Positions 8,852 through 15,625 of a stretch of DNA of 64,000 nucleotides are shown here, piece by piece; position 1 is the stretch's first letter; each line of letters begins with the position of its first letter. Location: contig JBOEGJ010000007.1 in assembly GCA_050633365.1 (NCBI GenBank), forward strand, positions 62,001-126,000, read 5' to 3'. Made by a program: the position numbers and the translations under genes. The stretch comes from Pseudomaricurvus sp050633365. GTDB taxonomy: Bacteria > Pseudomonadota > Gammaproteobacteria > Pseudomonadales > Cellvibrionaceae. The notes beneath the pieces were generated by a model. The model did not search any database. It was not told the origin of the DNA and saw only the letters and a program-made list of their open reading frames with translations.

Positions 8852-9544
8852 TTATCCGCACACTTGGCGAAATCCCGCGGCTACAAAAGGAATCATGCGA
8901 TCGTAAGCGGCTTTAAAATCGTCGGAGCGGCATAGGCCTTTCGACATGGTATCGATACGGCCGGTGTTGGCGAAGGTAAGCGACATGGCGCCTGACATAT
9001 AGTGATAACACCAATAGAGGTTTTCGTCGCTGGATTTAGGCAGTGCCAGCTTGAGGGCGTCGACAAACACATCAACCAACTCGTTGTAGTGTTTGCTCAT
9101 CAGCAGAGGGCCCCAGACAGCAGAGTTGTTGACATAGGCCAGCAGCGCGCAATAGTTCTTCCAGCCCTCATCGTCACTCTCTTGAGCAACTTCGAGCGGA
9201 CGTAAAAACGCCTCGATAATCTTTTCAACTTCTATGGGGGCACTGCCTGCCTCTTCTTTGGCGCTATCTAGGGCTTCGAGTCGCTGTTCGTTAAGAATTT
9301 TTGCCCGTCGTTTAAAAACGGTATCAAACAGCTGTTGTTTTGGGCCAAAGTAGTAACTAATTAAAGCGACATCGACACTGGCGGCGTTGGCCAGTGTGCG
9401 CAGGGTTACGCCGTCGTAACCGTGCAGTGCAAACAGTTCCTCGGCAGCATTGAGAATGCGTTCGCCACGCTCGGTCTTTTCTTTGTCGTTGCTGCGTGGG
9501 CGGCCAACCTTGGCGGGGCTTTTCTTCTGCGCCGGACTACTCAT
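8852..9544 (-). CDS. TetR family transcriptional regulator of the adjacent symporter/receptor locus
   Basis: 230 residues. After a basic tail (KKSPAKVGRPRSN) comes a typical TetR helix-turn-helix (about 30-75: RILNAAEELFALHGYDGVTLRTLANAA, then VDVALISYYFGPKQQLFDTVF). The C-terminal ligand and dimerisation part is of the helical TetR type, ligand unknown. It is divergent from the symporter at 9669. A 20-bp palindrome at 9608-9627 overlaps both its own predicted promoter and the symporter promoter, and a near copy lies in the promoter of the TonB receptor. Repression of all three, relieved by a substrate-derived ligand, is the simplest reading but is inferred. Confidence 0.88.
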   Translation of the reverse strand: MSSPAQKKSPAKVGRPRSNDKEKTERGERILNAAEELFALHGYDGVTLRTLANAASVDVALISYYFGPKQQLFDTVFKRRAKILNEQRLEALDSAKEEAGSAPIEVEKIIEAFLRPLEVAQESDDEGWKNYCALLAYVNNSAVWGPLLMSKHYNELVDVFVDALKLALPKSSDENLYWCYHYMSGAMSLTFANTGRIDTMSKGLCRSDDFKAAYDRMIPFVAAGFRQVCG

Positions 9545-9588
9545 AGAGGTTTCTGCTGTTGCGTTTTAGGGTCCACTTTAGGGGCTCG

Positions 9589-9617
9589 ATTCTACGCAAG
9601 TCTTGACAATTCAACAA
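9589..9617 (-). promoter_or_regulatory. Predicted promoter of the TetR gene
   Basis: Read on the minus strand: -35 TTGTTG (9612-9617), a 17-base spacer and -10 TAGAAT (9589-9594). The -10 matches consensus at 5 of 6 positions, the -35 only at 3. It places the start site about 35-40 bases before the ATG. The -35 lies inside the palindromic operator, consistent with autorepression. Confidence 0.6.
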
Positions 9618-9631
9618 CCGTTGAATTTAAA
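9603..9631 (+). promoter_or_regulatory. Predicted promoter of the symporter gene
   Basis: -35 TTGACA (perfect) at 9603-9608, 17-base spacer, -10 TTTAAA at 9626-9631. The spacer is almost entirely occupied by the palindromic operator. The same arrangement recurs upstream of the TonB receptor. Confidence 0.72.
9608..9627. promoter_or_regulatory. Palindromic operator O1 (symporter/TetR intergenic)
   Basis: Perfect inverted repeat AATTCAAC-AACC-GTTGAATT: 8-bp arms around a 4-base centre, located between the -35 and -10 elements of the symporter promoter. Read on the opposite strand it matches O2 at 18 of 20 positions. The symmetry, size and place next to a tetR gene fit a TetR dimer site; binding is inferred. 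Confidence 0.75.
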
Positions 9632-9668
9632 TGGGGTGTCTAATGATAATAAATAAGAGAGTTTTCTC

Positions 9669-11159
9669 ATGTCTGTTGAGTTATTTAAGCTAATTTGCGT
9701 TGGCTTTTACGTGGTCGCGACCCTGTGGTTGTCATGGATTGGAATGCGTAAAACCCGAGATATCAAAGGTTTTTCCATTGGCAATAAAGACATGGCGGCA
9801 TGGGTGGTGGGTGTCACTATGGCCGCATCGATATCGTCCACCGCGACTTTTGTGATCAATCCCGGCTTTGTATACGTTCATGGGGTTTCGGCTTTTATTC
9901 ACTACGCTGTGGCAGGTACTGCGGGAATCATGACCGCGTTCTTGCTGCTGACCCGACGTTTTCGACGACTTGGTGACGAGGGGGGCGCAATTACGGTTCC
10001 TGACTGGATTTATCAGCGCTATCAGAGTCGGTCCTTGAGTGTGTTTTTTGCGTTGATCAATCTTTTGTCGATCACTTTTGTGGTGCTGATTCTTGTGGGT
10101 TGCAGTCTGCTGCTCAGTGAATTGTTTCCTATCTCTCAGACTTGGTCTCTTTCGCTAATTCTACTGTTCGTATTTTCATACATATTGATGGGAGGCAGTT
10201 ACGCTCACGCATACACCAATACTTTTCAGGGTGTCATGATGGTAGGCGTTTCGCTGTTTGTCTTTGTGCAGGGGTTCTATCATTTTGGCGGCGACGTCAG
10301 CGGCGCTTTGGCTTCGGTAGGCGAAAATTACGCCAGTGTTTTTAATCCGGACAGCAATCTCTACTACGATTTTTTTTCGGTCTTCCTGAGCGGTTTTGTG
10401 ATCACCTTCGCGCTTATGATGCAGCCGCATATTCTCACCAAAATGCTCTACCTTAAAAGCGACGGCGATGTGAATAAGTTCTTGCTGACGTCGTTCGTGG
10501 CCGGAGCTTTTTTTATGTTGATGTTGGCCGTAGGCTTTTATGCCCGTCTCAAGGGGCTAGAGGTGGAGGCTCAAGACCGCGTAGTGGTGGCCTATATTGG
10601 CGATGAATTTTCACGCTTCGCCTGGGGTGGTTACGCCTTGGTGTTTATCTCAATCACGCTCTTGGCTGCCGGCATGAGTACGCTGGATGGCATTTTGGTG
10701 TCTTTGTCATCAATGGTCGTGAAAGATCTCTATCTGCCCATGAGCGGCAAGACCCAGTTTCGACAGGGTGATGGGCTGATGTTGTCACGGTTGGTGCTGG
10801 TGGTGGTTGGGATTGCGGCCTATGTGATTGCGCTGAATCCACCCGAGTTAATTGGTTTGTTCGCGCAGAAGGGGGTTTACGGCTTGGCTGCGGCCTCTCT
10901 GGTGCCGGTTGTTTTGGGGACCTTGTCTCGCTCTCAGCCGTCCCCTTGGGTCGGTTGGATCGCTGCCGTAAGCGCCTTGGTAACTCATCTAGTAGCACTT
11001 TTTATCTTTGATGTGGCTAACCCTGCGGTAGCGGCGAGTTACGCAATTGCCGTATCTGTGACATTAACGCTTTTAATTATGTTTTTTAAGTTATTGAAAA
11101 ATATCGATAAAAACAATTCAGATCAAATTATTTCATCGTCTGTTGAAAAAACAAATTGA
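9669..11159 (+). CDS. Sodium:solute symporter (SSS family)
   Basis: 496 residues with about 13 hydrophobic helices and no cleavable signal peptide. SSS proteins use the Na+ gradient to import small solutes such as acetate, proline or other monocarboxylates. Family features are the first helix starting near residue 7, the FSIGNKDMAAWVVG segment, VTMAASISSTATFV in TM2 and the late helix around LLAAGMSTLDGILVSLSSMVVKD. It is the first gene of the locus controlled from the TetR intergenic region. Its stop codon overlaps the -35 box of the next gene's promoter. The adjacent hydroxybutyrate dehydrogenase hints at a short hydroxy acid as substrate, which is inference. Confidence 0.88.
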   Translation: MSVELFKLICVGFYVVATLWLSWIGMRKTRDIKGFSIGNKDMAAWVVGVTMAASISSTATFVINPGFVYVHGVSAFIHYAVAGTAGIMTAFLLLTRRFRRLGDEGGAITVPDWIYQRYQSRSLSVFFALINLLSITFVVLILVGCSLLLSELFPISQTWSLSLILLFVFSYILMGGSYAHAYTNTFQGVMMVGVSLFVFVQGFYHFGGDVSGALASVGENYASVFNPDSNLYYDFFSVFLSGFVITFALMMQPHILTKMLYLKSDGDVNKFLLTSFVAGAFFMLMLAVGFYARLKGLEVEAQDRVVVAYIGDEFSRFAWGGYALVFISITLLAAGMSTLDGILVSLSSMVVKDLYLPMSGKTQFRQGDGLMLSRLVLVVVGIAAYVIALNPPELIGLFAQKGVYGLAAASLVPVVLGTLSRSQPSPWVGWIAAVSALVTHLVALFIFDVANPAVAASYAIAVSVTLTLLIMFFKLLKNIDKNNSDQIISSSVEKTN

Positions 11160-11184
11160 CAATTCATCGGTTGATGAATTTAAA
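11156..11184 (+). promoter_or_regulatory. Predicted promoter of the TonB receptor gene
   Basis: -35 TTGACA at 11156-11161, 17-base spacer, -10 TTTAAA at 11179-11184: the same boxes and spacing as the symporter promoter. The TGA stop of the symporter (11157-11159) lies inside the -35 hexamer. Confidence 0.72.
11161..11180. promoter_or_regulatory. Palindromic operator O2 (TonB receptor promoter)
   Basis: Perfect inverted repeat AATTCATC-GGTT-GATGAATT, again with 8-bp arms and a 4-base centre, filling the -35/-10 spacer. It differs from O1 (read in reverse) by one substitution per half-site, and that pair of changes preserves the symmetry. Confidence 0.75.
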
Positions 11185-11289
11185 TGTTTTCCATGGTCGA
11201 GGCGTTTGTCTCTGTCCGTTTGTGAGATTGCTAACTCTTGAGGTCCTAGAGGCTTCAATAATAAAAATACCGAGAGCAGGTTCAGAGCG

Positions 11290-13554
11290 ATGAAAAACAA
11301 TCAAAAATTATTAGGTGTCACTCGCAGTTCAAAAAATCTAATGTCCCAAGCCATTGCCTTGTGTGTTGGTTTAACGGCGGGCGGTTCAGTCTTGGCGCAA
11401 CAATCTATTGCACTTGAAGAAGTGGTCGTGACAGCGCAAAAGCGCGAGCAAAACTTGCAGGAAGTCCCCGTTGCGGTGACCGCATTCGATGCCACCGCAT
11501 TGGAAAATGCGGGTATCCAAGACGTGACTGAGCTGCAAAAGTCTGCGCCCAATGTGACCATGCAGGTGAGCCGAGGAACCAATAGTACCTTGACCTCTTA
11601 TGTTCGCGGTATTGGTCAAGCGGATCCTCTGTGGGGGTTCGAGCCGGGCGTTGGTTTGTATGTCGATGATGTGTACTTGGCCCGCCCTCAAGGGGGCGTA
11701 TTGGATGTCTTTGACGTAGAGCGTATTGAAGTGTTGCGCGGTCCGCAGGGGACACTCTACGGAAAAAACACCATCGGTGGTGCCGTTAAATACGTCACCA
11801 AGCGTTTGACGGGTGAAACAGAGTTAAACATTAATGGCGCACTGGGAAGCTACAATCAGCGTGACTTAGAGGTCTCTGGCCAAACGGCACTGATTGAAGA
11901 TACCTTGTACTTTGGCGGCTCTATCGCTCAGTTCAAGCGTGATGGTTACGGCGAATTTCTACAAAGCGGCGATGAAAACTACAACAAAGACTTAATGGCC
12001 GCGCGGGTCAGTTTGGAGTGGTTGCCGAGTGACGACTTGAGTGTTCGATTTAGCGCCGACAAAACCAAGGATGATTCCAACGCAAAAGGTGGGCATCGTC
12101 TAACTCCGAGCGTACTGAATCCAACCGAAGCGGTACCCTCAGATGTTTACGACAGTAACGCCGACATGGATACCGATAACGAAGTCGAAAGCTCCGGTGC
12201 ATCGGTAATCGTCACTTGGGATCTTAACGATGCCATGACGTTTAAGTCGATCACCTCCTATCGTGAGGGTGAAACCTATACCAATATCGATTTCGACAAT
12301 ACCTCACTGGCTTCACTACATGTGCCGGCGGTTTACGAAGATGATCAAACCACGCAAGAATTTCAGTTGAGCTATAGCGGAGAGAACCTCGATCTTGTGG
12401 GGGGGGTGTACTATTACGAGGGCACCGCGGCTGGCGCATTCGATGTTCTGTTGGGCGCTTTCAATCCGGGCGGTGCTTTTGACAAGAGCCTAGGCGAGTT
12501 TGATGCGGTAACTGCCGGTACGGTTGATACCACCAGCTATGCGGCTTATGTGCATGCAACCTATGCCTTTAACGAGAAGTTTGCCTTAACCTTGGGTGGA
12601 CGTTATACCATCGATGAAAAAGATGCCGATGTTTACAAGGCTCTGTTGTTAGTCGACGGCACATCCGATCAGCTTGGTGGCAATACGCTGTCGACCCTGT
12701 CGGTGTCCACCGATTACGAAAATGACGAGAGCTGGAATCAGTTTTCGCCAAGAATTAGCGTCGATTACAAGCTCAATGATGAAACGCTTCTCTACGCTTC
12801 CTATAGCGAAGGTTTCAAAAGCGGTGGTTTTGATATGCGCGGTGATGCCAGTAAGAACCCCGCCACGGTCAATGGCTACGATCCGGAAATTGTTGACACC
12901 TTAGAGCTCGGCATTAAAACAGAGTTGCTAGACGGTCGCATACGTCTAAATGCGGCAGCGTTTTATTCGGACTACACCGATATGCAAGTTACTGTTCAGC
13001 AAAGCTCCGACGGTGGAACCAACTTTGTCAGCTCGGTATTGAATGCTGGCGAGTCCGAAATTCGCGGTTTCGAGCTTGAGGCTTTGGCGCAAGTGACTGA
13101 AAGTTTGTCGGCCAGTGTCATGTTGGGTTATATCAATGCAGAGTACCTTGAGGTAGAGACGGAAACGCCGAGCGGTGTGGTTGATCTGGCCGACGATTGG
13201 GCATTTGCCAATACGCCAGAAAAGACCGCCAGCGTTAAATTGATGTACAACCGCTCGCTCAATGATATGGGTGAAATTGCCTTGTCGGTCGGAGCTTCTT
13301 ACCGCAGTGAAACTCAGATCTTTCCGCAAGTTGAATCTCTCATCGATGAGAACAGCTATACCCTATGGGATGCGAGCGCAGTTTGGTATTCCGCCGATGA
13401 ACATTGGACGGTGGGGTTGCATGGAAAAAATCTAACTGATGAAGAGTATCGAGTGGGTGGTTACAACTTTGCAAACTTGGGCGGGGATGAGTCGATTATT
13501 GGCTACTATGGAAATCCCCGCACGGTGAGCTTAAACGTCGGCTATAACTTTTAG
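11290..13554 (+). CDS. TonB-dependent outer-membrane receptor
   Basis: 754 residues. A signal peptide (about 1-36, hydrophobic core AIALCVGLTAGGSVLA) is followed by a TonB-box-like segment (EEVVVTAQKREQNLQEVPVAV), a plug domain with the conserved VERIEVLRGPQGTLYGKNTIGGAV, and a 22-strand barrel ending in GYYGNPRTVSLNVGYNF with the terminal aromatic typical of outer-membrane proteins. There is no STN signalling domain, so it is a transporter rather than a signal transducer. It has its own promoter with operator O2. The substrate is unknown; its regulation with the symporter suggests both handle the same compound or its breakdown product. Confidence 0.93.
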   Translation: MKNNQKLLGVTRSSKNLMSQAIALCVGLTAGGSVLAQQSIALEEVVVTAQKREQNLQEVPVAVTAFDATALENAGIQDVTELQKSAPNVTMQVSRGTNSTLTSYVRGIGQADPLWGFEPGVGLYVDDVYLARPQGGVLDVFDVERIEVLRGPQGTLYGKNTIGGAVKYVTKRLTGETELNINGALGSYNQRDLEVSGQTALIEDTLYFGGSIAQFKRDGYGEFLQSGDENYNKDLMAARVSLEWLPSDDLSVRFSADKTKDDSNAKGGHRLTPSVLNPTEAVPSDVYDSNADMDTDNEVESSGASVIVTWDLNDAMTFKSITSYREGETYTNIDFDNTSLASLHVPAVYEDDQTTQEFQLSYSGENLDLVGGVYYYEGTAAGAFDVLLGAFNPGGAFDKSLGEFDAVTAGTVDTTSYAAYVHATYAFNEKFALTLGGRYTIDEKDADVYKALLLVDGTSDQLGGNTLSTLSVSTDYENDESWNQFSPRISVDYKLNDETLLYASYSEGFKSGGFDMRGDASKNPATVNGYDPEIVDTLELGIKTELLDGRIRLNAAAFYSDYTDMQVTVQQSSDGGTNFVSSVLNAGESEIRGFELEALAQVTESLSASVMLGYINAEYLEVETETPSGVVDLADDWAFANTPEKTASVKLMYNRSLNDMGEIALSVGASYRSETQIFPQVESLIDENSYTLWDASAVWYSADEHWTVGLHGKNLTDEEYRVGGYNFANLGGDESIIGYYGNPRTVSLNVGYNF

Positions 13555-13585
13555 CTCAATGAATTCGGATGAGTCGTGTGAGTTT

Positions 13586-13611
13586 AGGGCTCCTTAAGGG
13601 GCCCTGTTTTT
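13586..13611 (+). terminator. Intrinsic terminator after the TonB receptor
   Basis: 8-bp stem with one G-U pair (13586-13593 with 13598-13605), TTAA loop, and a T-run at 13607-13611. It stands between the receptor and the hydrolase, so the two downstream genes probably depend on readthrough or a promoter not identified here. Confidence 0.75.
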
Positions 13612-13643
13612 CTGCGCTGCACGAACAGTAAGGGAGTTTTTTT

Positions 13644-14510
13644 GTGTCAACAAAGTACCGAGATATCTATTACCGCGTTGATCAGGGATTGAGGCTGTAC
13701 GCTCGAGATTACCCTGGGGCAGCGTCGCCAACTGTACTTTTGTGTCTTCACGGGTTATCTAGAAACAGTGCCGACTTCGAGCCTCTGTGTGAGTTTTTGT
13801 CGGGGCGCTATCGAATTATCTCGGTGGATCAGCGCGGTCGCGGTTTATCTCAGTGGGATGCGGAGCCCAGTCGTTATCAGTTGCCCAACTACGTTGAGGA
13901 TATGTGGGCCTTGCTCGATCAACAAGGTATCGATCGGGTCGTAGTTGTGGGGACTTCGATGGGGGGCTTGATGGGGATGCTAATGGCCGCGCAGAGGCCT
14001 GAGCGTATCCAAGGATTGGTTATCAACGATGTTGGTCCCGAAGTCGACCCAAAAGGGCTCGCCCGTATCATGGGTTATGTCGGCAAAGCCGTTCAAGTAG
14101 AAACTTGGGATGATGCCGTGGCGCAAACCAAAGCCATCAATCAGGTCTGCTTTCCTAATTTTACCTCCGAACAATGGTGGGCGATGGCTCGGCGTACCTA
14201 CCGCGAAAATGATCAAGGTGTGCCGATTCCCAATTACGATCCTCAAATTTCTACTCCAATTCACGACGAAGATTCGGCGGCAGTGCCGACAGATCTCTGG
14301 CCAATATTTGAGAGTATCTCGGTACCCTTGTTGGCCTTGCGCGGCGGTCTGTCCGATTTAATGAGTGCCGACTGCCTTCAAACAATGGCGACGCTGCAAC
14401 CGCATATGCAGTGGGTCGAGATTGACGGTGTTGGGCATGCCCCAGTACTGGATGAGCCTCAAGCTGTAGCCGCCATCGAGAACTTTATCAGCCAGTTTGC
14501 TGATGAGTAG
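13644..14510 (+). CDS. Alpha/beta hydrolase, esterase-like
   Basis: 288 residues without a signal peptide, so probably cytoplasmic. The fold is marked by the oxyanion-loop HG (LCLHGLSRNSADFEPL), the nucleophile elbow GTSMGG with Ser105 and the C-terminal catalytic His265 (GVGHAPVLDEP). The start is GTG, preceded by AAGGGAG at a suitable distance. It is followed after 39 bases by the 3-hydroxybutyrate dehydrogenase gene. This suggests it releases a hydroxy acid from an ester or short oligomer, but alpha/beta hydrolases are too diverse to fix the reaction from sequence. A lactonase or C-C hydrolase activity is also possible. Confidence 0.85.
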   Translation: MSTKYRDIYYRVDQGLRLYARDYPGAASPTVLLCLHGLSRNSADFEPLCEFLSGRYRIISVDQRGRGLSQWDAEPSRYQLPNYVEDMWALLDQQGIDRVVVVGTSMGGLMGMLMAAQRPERIQGLVINDVGPEVDPKGLARIMGYVGKAVQVETWDDAVAQTKAINQVCFPNFTSEQWWAMARRTYRENDQGVPIPNYDPQISTPIHDEDSAAVPTDLWPIFESISVPLLALRGGLSDLMSADCLQTMATLQPHMQWVEIDGVGHAPVLDEPQAVAAIENFISQFADE

Positions 14511-14549
14511 TTTGTAGAGTTTTATAAGTTTTATTGCATAGGAGTAATT

Positions 14550-15332
14550 ATGTTGCAGTCCAAAGTCGCATTGGTGACGGGCTCAACCAGCGGTATCGGT
14601 TTGGCGATTGCCGAATCTTTGGCGCAGCAAGGCTGTCATATTATGTTGAACGGATTTGGCGATGAAACTGAAATTTCCGCTTTGCGTCAACGTTTGAGTG
14701 ATCAATACCAGATCGAGGTGGATTATTGCGCTGCAGATGTCTCTTCGGCGGAACAAGTTAATCAGATGATTGAAGAGACACAGTCGCGTTTGGGCGGCGT
14801 CGATGTGCTGGTCAATAACGCGGGTGTTCAGCACGTAGAGCCTATTGAAACTTTTCCCGTAGAGCAGTGGGATCGAATTATTGCGGTTAATCTGTCGAGT
14901 GCTTTTCACACCATTCAATCAACGCTGCCTTTGATGCGTGCGAAGGGTTGGGGGCGCATTGTGAATGTGGCTTCGATTCACGGCTTGGTGGCGTCGCCTT
15001 ATAAGAGTGCTTATGTGGCGGCGAAACACGGCGTCATTGGGCTGACCAAAACCGTGGCTCTTGAAACCGCTCGCCAGGGCGTGACTTGCAATGCAATTTG
15101 TCCGGGCTATGTACTGACGCCATTGGTCGAAAATCAAATTGCTGACACGGCTAAGGCTCGGGGGCTCAGCGAGCAAGCGGTAATGGACGAAGTGTTATTG
15201 GGCTCACAGCCCAGTGGACGTTTTACCGAGGTCAGTGATATTGCCGCGATGGCGGTCTTCCTGTGCGGTGAGCACGGGGCAAACATTACTGGCAGCGTGC
15301 AGGTGCTCGATGGCGGATACACGGCGGCTTAA
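14550..15332 (+). CDS. bdhA: D-3-hydroxybutyrate dehydrogenase (short-chain dehydrogenase)
   Basis: 260 residues. It is predicted to oxidise (R)-3-hydroxybutyrate to acetoacetate with NAD+. The Rossmann motif is TGSTSGIG (10-17), followed by NNAG. The catalytic residues are Ser142, Tyr155 and Lys159. From memory of the Pseudomonas fragi enzyme, substrate contacts are Gln94, His144, Lys152 and Gln196; all four are found here at the same numbers, which argues strongly against a generic short-chain dehydrogenase. The ATG follows AGGAG. It is the last gene of the TetR-controlled locus. An enzyme activating acetoacetate to its CoA ester would have to be encoded elsewhere. Confidence 0.88.
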   Translation: MLQSKVALVTGSTSGIGLAIAESLAQQGCHIMLNGFGDETEISALRQRLSDQYQIEVDYCAADVSSAEQVNQMIEETQSRLGGVDVLVNNAGVQHVEPIETFPVEQWDRIIAVNLSSAFHTIQSTLPLMRAKGWGRIVNVASIHGLVASPYKSAYVAAKHGVIGLTKTVALETARQGVTCNAICPGYVLTPLVENQIADTAKARGLSEQAVMDEVLLGSQPSGRFTEVSDIAAMAVFLCGEHGANITGSVQVLDGGYTAA

Positions 15333-15625
15333 TCTAGAGCGCCTCAAATATCCAGACGCAAGACGCACTTTACCGCTAATACCCGAGGACACAAGTGGCC
15401 TTAGTCCTTAGCAAGAAGTGTAACGCAGTAGATGGCTGTTTGAGGGCTCGCCCTACGGGGCTTGAGGTGAAGTGGCACTCGTCGTTCCCTTATGGAGGCT
15501 ACTTTTGGTGATCCTTGTCGACAGGCAATCAGCGGCCTCAAACAGCCTCTAGATTGCGAGCTCGTCGGAAGGGCTGCATTATTCAGAGGCGCCCGAGTAT
15601 TCTTCTAGCGTGTCTTCTCTGGTAT
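15333..15625. other. Intergenic region with nested inverted repeats
   Basis: No convincing gene lies in these 293 bases between the dehydrogenase and the convergent TonB receptor. A perfect 12-bp inverted repeat, GGCTGTTTGAGG at 15434-15445 and CCTCAAACAGCC at 15536-15547, is nested inside a 7-bp pair GCGCCTC (15339-15345) and GAGGCGC (15586-15592). Both genes transcribe toward this region. The structure could be a folded transcript end, a small RNA or an old element remnant; no T-run typical of a terminator is present. Confidence 0.5.
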
